DNA of 64,000 nucleotides from an uncultured Bacteroidales bacterium. Its GTDB lineage: Bacteria; Bacteroidota; Bacteroidia; Bacteroidales; CAIXZF01. The position numbers and the translations under genes were made by a program. Below are positions 52,604 to 59,437 of this stretch, one piece after another. The DNA is taken from NCBI GenBank assembly GCA_903923925.1, contig CAIXZF010000029.1:26124-90123 (forward strand), in the 5' to 3' direction. The notes beneath the pieces were generated by a model, which was not told where the DNA came from, searched no databases, and was given only the letters and a program-made list of their open reading frames with translations. Every line of letters begins with the position of its first letter. The stretch's first letter is position 1.

Positions 52604-52996
52604 TTAGTGCATACTTATCTGAAGTGATTCATTCTTTTGATTAAAAAAAAACGGTAATTGGCGTAGGTTTTCAAGCGCAGGACCTTTTGTAACTTTTCCC
52701 GTACTACTCTCAAATCGGGAACCATGGCAGCCGCAAATTATATTCGAGCCTTCACTTTTTGTAATTCTGCAACCGGCATGAGTGCATTTGCTGGAATAGA
52801 CTTTAATTTCATTTTTTATTCTGCAAACTATTATTTCATCATAAAATGAAATTCCTTCTTTGATGTTTTTAATATGCATTACTGAAGATTCTGAAGATAT
52901 GTTCAAATTGTAATAGCTTGTAATTCTGTACCATATCCAAAGAAATGGAGTTAAAGCAACAAATACAGAAATCCGTACAAAAGTTCTTCTTTTCAT
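52604..52996 (-). CDS. Rieske [2Fe-2S] protein
   Basis: A 130-residue protein with one N-terminal membrane helix (residues 8-25, VFVALTPFLWIWYRI) and a Rieske domain with ligands in KCTHAGCRITKS (Cys-x-His) and IICGCHGSRFESSTG (Cys-x-x-His), followed by the conserved GPALENLRQLPF. It would take electrons from quinol at the outer face of the cytoplasmic membrane and give them to a cytochrome c. A cytochrome b is encoded downstream, separated by the SBBP gene. Together they suggest a bc-type quinol:cytochrome c oxidoreductase. The start at 52996 is an ATG. Confidence 0.9.
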   Translation of the reverse strand: MKRRTFVRISVFVALTPFLWIWYRITSYYNLNISSESSVMHIKNIKEGISFYDEIIVCRIKNEIKVYSSKCTHAGCRITKSEGSNIICGCHGSRFESSTGKVTKGPALENLRQLPFFFNQKNESLQISMH

Positions 52997-53013
52997 TTAG
53001 TGTTCCAGGGCTT

Positions 53014-53134
53014 CAAAGCTAAAAATAAATAGCGATGGCAAAATGCGGTACTTTATCATGTTTTTTTGTGTTGTCTGACACTTCTTATTATGACAACTTA
53101 CCAATAATTCGGACTTTATTAAATTCTACCTTTG
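53014..53134. promoter_or_regulatory. Divergent promoter region, Rieske versus molybdoenzyme
   Basis: TAGCTTTG on the minus strand (53021-53014) and TACCTTTG on the plus strand (53127-53134) are good -7 elements for the two directions. Between them GTTGTC (53070-53075) and GACAAC (53092-53097) form an inverted pair 16 bp apart, and TGTCTGACA (53072-53080) a small palindrome. This is a plausible shared operator. Confidence 0.5.
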
Positions 53135-53172
53135 TCTTGATTAGGGAATAAAATTTTCTTAAGGTAATCAAT

Positions 53173-55419
53173 ATGAGTAGCAGACGAGACTTTATTAAAA
53201 TTTCTGCTTTAGGATTTGGTGCAACAGCTGTTCTGGCTTCAGTTGCAAAATTCGGAGTGGGCTCACCAATTGAAGAAATGCTTGGTTTATCAAGTGAAAA
53301 CTTGCCATCCTTCAGGCGATTTCCGACATATTGCGAGGTGTGTTTCTGGAAATGTGCTGGTTGGGCCTATGTTACAGAAACCGGGAATATTCAGAAAATT
53401 ATTGGAAATCCCGATGACCCACAGTGTAATGGCAGACTATGTCCGAGAGGAACCGGAGGAGTTGGGATGTATAACGATAAAGATCGTCTCAAAAAACCAC
53501 TGATAAGGTTTACAAATAATGGGGAGCAAACTTATCGGGAAGCCAGCTGGGATGAAGCGCTTGAGTTTGTTTCTAATAAGATGAAAGAGATTGCGTCGAA
53601 ATACGGTCCTGAAAGCATGGCATTGTTTAATCATGGGTCTTCAGGTCATTATTTTACACATTTGTTGAATGCGTACGGATCGGGAAATATTACCGCACCT
53701 TCATATGCACAATGCCGGGGACCCCGCGAGGCGGGATTTGAAGCAACTTTTGGCGATGCTGTTGGCAGTCCTGAGGCCACTGATATACGGGATGCACGTT
53801 GCTTGGTGTTGATTGGTTCGCATATTGGGGAGAATATGCATAATGGCCAGATTCAGGAAATGTCTGATGCCATTGATAAAGGAGCGGTTATTATTACTGT
53901 AGATCCAAGATTGTCTACTGCTGCAAGTAAATCAAAATACTGGTTACCTATAAAACCCGCCACTGATATTGCTCTGCTGATGTCGTGGATTCATGTGCTG
54001 ATTTATGAAAATCTGTACAATAAAGATTATGTTGAAAAATATGCTGAGGGTTTCAATGAGCTGAAGGAACATGTTAAAAATATGACCCCCGAATGGGCTT
54101 ATGGGGTTACCACAATTGAACCGGATATTATTCGTGCTACAGCCAGAGAAATGGCTGATGCTGCTCCTTCTGCATTAGTACATCCTGGCCGGCATGTAAC
54201 GTGGTATGGAGATGATGTTCAGCGGAGTCGTGCAATTGCCATTTTAAATGCCTTGCTTGGCTCCTGGGGACAGAGAGGCGGATTCTTCTTCAAAGAAGGT
54301 TTTAAACTTCCTGAATATCCGCATCCTCCTTACCCAAGCCCAAACTGGTCGTGGAAAGAAACAATGAACGGCCAATTCCCTCTTGCAAAGATGTCGGTTA
54401 CAAATACAATAATAGACGCTTCTATACCTGAAAAAGGGAAAGAACATATTATACGGGGCTGGATAGTTTCGGGGACAAATCTTCCGATCGCTATGCCACT
54501 TAAAGCTCAGTTAATGCGTGCTTTACAGGCATTGGAACTTATAGTGGTTGTTGATACCATGCCAATGGAAATAACCGGTTTTGCTGATGTGGTTTTACCG
54601 GAATGTACTTATCTTGAGCGCTACGACGATTTAAGAGATTCTCCGCACAGGGAACCAAGTATTGCACTTAGAATGCCTGCTGTTGAACCATCCTATGAAA
54701 CTAAACCTGCATGGTGGATTGCAAAGCAAATAGGGGAAAAGCTGGGATTATCGGCTTACTTCGACTATAAAGATTATAAAGATGTGTTGGATTGGCAGCT
54801 CAAGCAGGTTGGATCTTCGCTGGAAGAAATGCAGAGAATAGGAGTTAAACGACTAAAAAGAACCAAAGGTCCTTTGTATATTCCTGAAGGTGAAGTGCAC
54901 AAATTTAATACCCCATCCGGGAAAATACAACTGCATTCTAAAGAACTCGCTGATGCCGGCTTTGATGCAATCCCCGTATACACTCCTCATCCGGAGCCTC
55001 CCGAAGGTTTTTATCGGCTGATCTATGGACGGGCTCCAATGCACACATTCAGCCGAACTGCCAATAATCCTAATCTCGTGGCCTTAATGCCGGAAAATTC
55101 GGTCTGGGTTAACCCGACAATTGCAAAGCAATGGGGTCTGAAGTCAGATCAGAAGGTTTGGCTAAAAAATCAGGACGGGGTCATTTCAACATTTTCAATT
55201 AAAGTGAGGATTACTGAAAGAATTCGCTGGGACTCTGTATATATGGTTCACGGCTTCGGGCATCACTATAAGCCATTGAAAAATGCCTATGGACGGGGAG
55301 TCAACGATACTGAAATGATTACAAATGTTATGGTTGATCCGATTATGGGTGGTACTGGAATGCGTGGGAATTTTATCACATTTATTAAAGAAGATCCGCG
55401 AAAGGAGATGCAGTCATGA
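53173..55419 (+). CDS. Molybdopterin oxidoreductase, PsrA/PhsA-like catalytic subunit
   Basis: A 748-residue molybdoenzyme of the DMSO reductase superfamily. A twin-arginine signal (MSSRRDFIKISALGFGATA) exports it folded to the periplasm. The first Fe-S cluster is bound by CEVCFWKCAGW and CNGRLCPRGTGG. The Mo-ligand region is SYAQCRGPREAGFEATF with a Cys, as in polysulfide and thiosulfate reductases. The cofactor motifs GSHIGENMHNGQ and VDPRLSTAASKSKYWLPI follow, and the C-terminal domain has APMHTFSRTANNPNL. With the Fe-S subunit (4-bp ATGA overlap) and the NrfD subunit it forms a PsrABC/PhsABC-type complex. The likely substrates are polysulfide, sulfur, thiosulfate or tetrathionate. Arsenate is less likely because no arsenic operon is attached. 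Confidence 0.88.
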   Translation: MSSRRDFIKISALGFGATAVLASVAKFGVGSPIEEMLGLSSENLPSFRRFPTYCEVCFWKCAGWAYVTETGNIQKIIGNPDDPQCNGRLCPRGTGGVGMYNDKDRLKKPLIRFTNNGEQTYREASWDEALEFVSNKMKEIASKYGPESMALFNHGSSGHYFTHLLNAYGSGNITAPSYAQCRGPREAGFEATFGDAVGSPEATDIRDARCLVLIGSHIGENMHNGQIQEMSDAIDKGAVIITVDPRLSTAASKSKYWLPIKPATDIALLMSWIHVLIYENLYNKDYVEKYAEGFNELKEHVKNMTPEWAYGVTTIEPDIIRATAREMADAAPSALVHPGRHVTWYGDDVQRSRAIAILNALLGSWGQRGGFFFKEGFKLPEYPHPPYPSPNWSWKETMNGQFPLAKMSVTNTIIDASIPEKGKEHIIRGWIVSGTNLPIAMPLKAQLMRALQALELIVVVDTMPMEITGFADVVLPECTYLERYDDLRDSPHREPSIALRMPAVEPSYETKPAWWIAKQIGEKLGLSAYFDYKDYKDVLDWQLKQVGSSLEEMQRIGVKRLKRTKGPLYIPEGEVHKFNTPSGKIQLHSKELADAGFDAIPVYTPHPEPPEGFYRLIYGRAPMHTFSRTANNPNLVALMPENSVWVNPTIAKQWGLKSDQKVWLKNQDGVISTFSIKVRITERIRWDSVYMVHGFGHHYKPLKNAYGRGVNDTEMITNVMVDPIMGGTGMRGNFITFIKEDPRKEMQS

Positions 55420-55949
55420 GATATGCAATGGCAATTGACACCCGTAAATGTGTCGGCTGCAGCGATTGTGTTGTTGCTTGTCAAACAGAAAATGATGTTC
55501 CAATCGGGTTTTGCCGCGATTGGGTAACGGAAACTGTAGACGGCAGTTATCCGAATGTAGTAATAGAACTGAGATCGGAACGGTGTAACCATTGTGACTA
55601 TTCCCCATGTGTGCGTTGCTGCCCTACAGGGGCTAGTCATATAGAAGATGGCGGAATTGTTCTGGTCACAAAATCAAAATGTATTGGATGTGGTGCATGT
55701 ATTCAATCTTGTCCATATGAAGCAAGATATTCACATCCGGATGGTTATGTTGATAAATGTACCTTCTGTATTCATCGCGTCCGAAAGGGAGAGAAGCCGG
55801 CCTGTGTGGCAGTTTGTCCTACTAAGTGCATGTATTTCGGCGACCTTGATGATGAGAATTCTGAGGTATCAACTATCCTGAAGAATCGGAAATTCAAAGC
55901 ACTCGCGCCTGAAGCCGGAACTCAACCTCATATTTATTACCTGGTTTAA
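55416..55949 (+). CDS. Four-cluster Fe-S electron-transfer subunit (PsrB-like)
   Basis: A 177-residue ferredoxin-like protein with four [4Fe-4S] motifs: KCVGCSDCVVACQTE, RCNHCDYSPCVRCCP, KCIGCGACIQSCPYEA and KCTFCIHRV with CVAVCPTKC. It lacks its own signal and should travel with the Tat-exported catalytic subunit. It passes electrons from the quinol oxidised by the NrfD subunit to the molybdenum site. The ATGA overlap with the previous gene ensures equal production. Confidence 0.92.
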   Translation: MRYAMAIDTRKCVGCSDCVVACQTENDVPIGFCRDWVTETVDGSYPNVVIELRSERCNHCDYSPCVRCCPTGASHIEDGGIVLVTKSKCIGCGACIQSCPYEARYSHPDGYVDKCTFCIHRVRKGEKPACVAVCPTKCMYFGDLDDENSEVSTILKNRKFKALAPEAGTQPHIYYLV

Positions 55950-55970
55950 AATGCTTAATAACCTGATAAA

Positions 55971-56912
55971 ATGAAAGAAGAAATTTTTGTAAGCGGACGG
56001 AATATTCCTGATATTGATCCTTTCCTGAATATTTGGCATTGGCAGATTCCCATTTATTTATACCTGGGAGGCGTTGCAGCAGGAATCCTGTTTTTTGCCG
56101 GATTATTTACATTGTTGGGCAAAGAAAAGGAAATGCCAGCTACTATGAAATGGGCTCCGATTATTGCTCCGATTATACTGGTGCTTGGACTTTTCTTCCT
56201 TTTTCTTGACCTGAAACATAAATTATATTTCTGGCAACTTTATACCACGATGCGTTTTGAGTCTCCAATGTCGTGGGGCGCCTGGGTTCTTATGGCAATT
56301 ACGCCTTTATCAATGGTTTGGGTTGGTAGTTATATGAAGGAAATGTTTCCCTGGTGGGACTGGAAATTCAAAGTATTGAATCTCTTCGAATCATGGGCAA
56401 TAAAAAACAGATCGAATATTGCCTGGGTAATGGTGGTATTAGCTGTTATTCTTGGTATTTATACAGGAATCCTGCTTTCGGCGTTCAATGCCAGACCATT
56501 GTGGAACAATTCAATACTTGGCCCATTATTCCTGGTTTCCGGAATGTCAACTGGAGCAGCAGTTATTCTATTGGTAAGTAAAAGCCACTATGAGCGAACA
56601 CTTATGTCGAGAATAGACCTTTTGCTGATAGTAATAGAGTTGTTCTTTATTTTCCACATGATAATGGGATTCCGTGCAGGATCCGCTGTTCAGATTGCAG
56701 CCGCCAGTCTGTTTGTTGGCGGACCATTTACAATAACTTTTTGGGTTTTTGTAGTACTTCTTGGACTTTTATTCCCGGCATTGCTTGAAACACTTGAACT
56801 TCGCGGATTTAAAGTTCCGGTGATAATTCCTGCGATCCTGATCCTTTTTGGTGGACTGATGTTCAGATTTATCATGGTTGAGGCCGGCCAGATTACACGT
56901 TATCTTTATTGA
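55971..56912 (+). CDS. NrfD/PsrC-type membrane subunit
   Basis: A 313-residue protein with about eight membrane helices. It begins with the PsrC-like HWQIPIYLYLGGVAAGILFF, which includes the Gly-Gly-x-Ala-Ala-Gly motif for the quinone site. FESPMSWGAWVL, typical of the family, is next, and WNNSILGPLFLVSGMSTGAA lies in the second half. It anchors the complex and exchanges electrons with menaquinol. It follows the Fe-S subunit by 21 bp. Confidence 0.9.
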   Translation: MKEEIFVSGRNIPDIDPFLNIWHWQIPIYLYLGGVAAGILFFAGLFTLLGKEKEMPATMKWAPIIAPIILVLGLFFLFLDLKHKLYFWQLYTTMRFESPMSWGAWVLMAITPLSMVWVGSYMKEMFPWWDWKFKVLNLFESWAIKNRSNIAWVMVVLAVILGIYTGILLSAFNARPLWNNSILGPLFLVSGMSTGAAVILLVSKSHYERTLMSRIDLLLIVIELFFIFHMIMGFRAGSAVQIAAASLFVGGPFTITFWVFVVLLGLLFPALLETLELRGFKVPVIIPAILILFGGLMFRFIMVEAGQITRYLY

Positions 56913-56928
56913 TTTTAATATTTTGTAC

Positions 56929-57471
56929 ATGGAAAAATCATCAGAAAAAAGCAATTGGAGGAATGGTACTTTTTACCTTAATCCATATTTAGGAGGAATG
57001 TTCCTTGGACTTGTGCTGCTTGCAACTTTCTATATAACAGGAAGAGGACTGGGGGCAAGTGGAGCAGTAAAAAATACTGTAGTAACAGCTGTTCACACAA
57101 TAGCTCCCCGTCATACTGAGAATTCACACTACTATAATAAGTTCATCAGCACTGATACTCAGCCAATGAATAACTGGCTGGTTTTTGAAGTTTTAGGTGT
57201 TCTGGCTGGAGCTTTATTGTCGGGAATCTTGTATGGAAGGTTGAACTTTAAAACTGAACATTCACCAAAAATAACAACAAAGAAGCGTCTCATCTTTGCC
57301 TTTTCAGGTGGAATTTTGTTCGGAATTGGTTCTCAACTTGCACGTGGTTGTACAAGTGGAGCTGCTCTTAGCGGCATGGCTGTATTATCTGCTGCAGGCT
57401 TCATCACTATGATGGCAATCTTTGGTACCGCCTACATTTTTGCATATGTATTTAGAAAAAACTGGATTTAA
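56929..57471 (+). CDS. YeeE/YedE half-transporter 1
   Basis: A 180-residue membrane protein. I chose ATG 56929, which gives a soluble start (MEKSSEKSNWRNG) before the first helix. The conserved YeeE/YedE motif is GIGSQLARGCTSGAALSG near the C-terminus, in which the Cys carries sulfur in thiosulfate uptake proteins. The usual transporter has two such halves in one chain; here the second half is encoded 11 bp later. It is in the operon with the molybdoenzyme and the rhodanese-like proteins, which supports a role in sulfur compound uptake. Confidence 0.88.
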   Translation: MEKSSEKSNWRNGTFYLNPYLGGMFLGLVLLATFYITGRGLGASGAVKNTVVTAVHTIAPRHTENSHYYNKFISTDTQPMNNWLVFEVLGVLAGALLSGILYGRLNFKTEHSPKITTKKRLIFAFSGGILFGIGSQLARGCTSGAALSGMAVLSAAGFITMMAIFGTAYIFAYVFRKNWI

Positions 57472-57482
57472 AACAATATAAA

Positions 57483-58076
57483 ATGACTGGACCTTTAATA
57501 CCAATGGGATATATACCCGAAGCATGGAATAATGTTATTGCTGTGCTTCTAGGTGCGGGTTTCGGATTTACCCTGGAAGCCTCAGGTTTCTCCTCATCAC
57601 GCAAGATTATGGGCACATTTTACGGATACGACTTTGTTGTATTACGGGTGTTCTTTACAGCAGCAATTACAGCCCTGGTAGGACTAATGTATTTCGATTA
57701 TCTGGGATGGGCTGATTTTTCGATGATGTATGTTTTGCCTACCTATTTAACTGCCGCAATTGTTGGTGGAATAATTATGGGAATGGGCTTTGCAATGGGA
57801 GGCTATTGTCCAGGGACTAGTTTCTGCGCTATTGCTATCGGAAAAATCGATGCTTTGGTTTTTACAACGGGTTTGTTAATTGGTATTTTCGCATTCTCTG
57901 AAGCTTTTCCTTTGGTTGAAAAGATATACGAAAGCGGAAACCTTGGGTCAATCAAAGTGTCTGATTCATTGGGTATTTCCGATGGAGTGTTTACATTTAT
58001 CCTGATCATTGTGGCATTGGGAATGTTCTTTGGAGCAACACTTGTAGAGCGGAAAGTTAAAAAGGTTGAATATTAA
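57483..58076 (+). CDS. YeeE/YedE half-transporter 2
   Basis: A 197-residue partner of the preceding gene, with five to six helices. Its conserved motifs are GFTLEASGFSSSRKIMGTF and GMGFAMGGYCPGTSFCA, the latter with two Cys. It continues to VFTTGLLIGIFAFSEAFP. In the known fused protein the two Cys-bearing motifs line a thiosulfate path across the membrane by relay. The heterodimer is likely to do the same, delivering sulfur for the cytoplasm or removing it after periplasmic polysulfide work. Confidence 0.88.
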   Translation: MTGPLIPMGYIPEAWNNVIAVLLGAGFGFTLEASGFSSSRKIMGTFYGYDFVVLRVFFTAAITALVGLMYFDYLGWADFSMMYVLPTYLTAAIVGGIIMGMGFAMGGYCPGTSFCAIAIGKIDALVFTTGLLIGIFAFSEAFPLVEKIYESGNLGSIKVSDSLGISDGVFTFILIIVALGMFFGATLVERKVKKVEY

Positions 58077-58087
58077 GAACTCAGATC

Positions 58088-58717
58088 ATGAACAAACAAT
58101 ATTTACTTTTATCTGCAATTCTTATTCTCGCGGGTATCGGACTAATGCTGACGCCAAAGAAATCAGCCGTTAAAGAGCTTAATCCGGAACAACTTCTTTT
58201 GGCAGTCGATGATCCTTCCCGTTTTCTGAGTACCGATCTTATTACAGAAAGGATTATCAAAAAAGATCCATCCCTCTTACTGATTGATGTTAGACCCGCT
58301 GAGCAATATAAAGTTTTTTCCCTGCAGGGCGCTGTGAATATTCCGTTAAGTCTTTTGTTCAGTGAAGAGGCAAAAACGCTATTAGGGCAGGAGGGTAAAG
58401 AAAAGGTTTTCTTTTCTAATGATGATATTCTTGCTGATCAGGCCTGGCAGATTTGCAAAAGAATAAAAATGAATGATATTTTTGTAATGAAAGGCGGGGT
58501 GAATTTTTGGTTTAATACAATAATGAAAGATAATCCTCCCAATGTTACAGATGATTCAAAAGCACAGGATCTGTATACTTTCAGAAAGGCTGCCAGGCAA
58601 TATTTTATGGGAAATACTAATCAGTCCCAGGGTAATTCAAGCGAATCAGAAGGTAAGAAAGAGGGAGTGAATGTTGTTAAAAAAACAACTTCAAAATCAA
58701 GTGGCGGAGGCTGTTAA
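58088..58717 (+). CDS. Membrane-anchored rhodanese-like protein 1, no catalytic Cys, GGGC tail
   Basis: A 209-residue protein with an N-terminal membrane anchor (residues 4-22, QYLLLSAILILAGIGLML) and a rhodanese domain at about 60-145 (SLLLIDVRPAEQYKVF, QGAVNIPLSLL, VMKGGVNFW). The catalytic Cys loop is replaced by VFFSNDDILADQAW, where Ser110 stands at the Cys position. The only Cys before the end is Cys123. A charged, low-complexity linker (residues 165-203) leads to SSGGGC at the C-terminus. The fold lies on the periplasmic side. It may bind sulfur species without turnover, with the terminal Cys carrying sulfur. That role is inference. Confidence 0.85.
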   Translation: MNKQYLLLSAILILAGIGLMLTPKKSAVKELNPEQLLLAVDDPSRFLSTDLITERIIKKDPSLLLIDVRPAEQYKVFSLQGAVNIPLSLLFSEEAKTLLGQEGKEKVFFSNDDILADQAWQICKRIKMNDIFVMKGGVNFWFNTIMKDNPPNVTDDSKAQDLYTFRKAARQYFMGNTNQSQGNSSESEGKKEGVNVVKKTTSKSSGGGC

Positions 58718-58735
58718 TAGTAATAAACAAATGAT

Positions 58736-59380
58736 ATGAAAGAACTTAACAGAACAACACGTCTTGTAATTGCGGCTATTGCTGCAATCCTGTTTCTCAC
58801 CATTGGTTATCTGACAATGTACAGACCAAATCTCGTCTATAAGCTGAAACCTGAAGAAATTGCTTCAAAGGCTTGTAATCCTGTGAGATTGATGAGCCCG
58901 GAAGTTTTAAAATCGATTATTTCACAAAAGGATTCGAAAACTGTAATTGTAGATGTAAGAAATACTGATGAATTCAGTAAAGGACATCTTGACAAAGCGG
59001 TAAATATTCCTGTACGGAATTTATTGGATAGAAAAAATATAGATAAGATAAAAGAATTATCAAAATCACATACAATGATTGTTTTTTACGGAAACGATCA
59101 ATTACAGGCTTCATCACCCTGCCTGATACTACAACAGCTGGGAGTCGACAATGTTAAAATTCTGCAGGGTGGTTATTCCTTTTTTACCCATCCTCCAGCC
59201 GACAGCCTTTACAAAGGACAAGCTGCTCCGTATTTCTCTGAAGTTCCCAGAATCGATACATCTGTTCTGAAAAAGTCAACTCCAGCAAGTTCTGAAACGG
59301 GCAAAAACGCTAAGGATAATAAAAAACCAGAAGTGCTTAAGCCGGTTAAAAAGGCTGGTGGTGCCGGTGGCGGATGTTGA
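58736..59380 (+). CDS. Membrane-anchored rhodanese-like protein 2, no catalytic Cys, GGAGGGC tail
   Basis: A 214-residue paralogue, 18 bp after protein 1. It has an N-terminal anchor (residues 10-27, LVIAAIAAILFLTIGYL) and a rhodanese domain (about 60-155: KTVIVDVRNTDEFSKGH, DKAVNIPVRNLLD, ILQGGYSFF). The catalytic loop reads IVFYGNDQLQASSP, with Gly119 at the Cys position. Other Cys are Cys47 and Cys129. The linker is rich in Lys, Asn and Pro and ends VKKAGGAGGGC. The shared tail of both paralogues, with little similarity between their linkers, suggests selection on the terminal Cys. The start is ATG 58736; the ATG at 58731 is out of frame. Confidence 0.85.
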   Translation: MKELNRTTRLVIAAIAAILFLTIGYLTMYRPNLVYKLKPEEIASKACNPVRLMSPEVLKSIISQKDSKTVIVDVRNTDEFSKGHLDKAVNIPVRNLLDRKNIDKIKELSKSHTMIVFYGNDQLQASSPCLILQQLGVDNVKILQGGYSFFTHPPADSLYKGQAAPYFSEVPRIDTSVLKKSTPASSETGKNAKDNKKPEVLKPVKKAGGAGGGC

Positions 59381-59403
59381 TTTTAATGTTGATTTTGATT
59401 TTG

Positions 59404-59411
59404 TATATTTG
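59404..59411 (+). promoter_or_regulatory. -7 promoter element of the CARDB gene
   Basis: TATATTTG fits the Bacteroidetes TAnnTTTG consensus and lies 27 bp before the ATG at 59438. A TTG in the -33 area (59377-59391) overlaps the end of the previous gene. This suggests separate transcription of the secreted protein. Confidence 0.5.
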
Positions 59412-59437
59412 TTTCAGAAATACAAAAATCGAACTTC

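Noticed and set aside
53173..55419. Respiratory arsenate reductase (ArrA) as the name of the molybdoenzyme
   Set aside because: The NrfD subunit, YeeE/YedE and rhodanese neighbours point to sulfur compounds, although an ArsM-like gene lies 11 kb away. The sequence alone does not decide.
58731..58739. ATG at 58731 as the start of the second rhodanese-like protein
   Set aside because: It reads ATG ATA TGA and stops at once; the ATG at 58736 opens the real frame.
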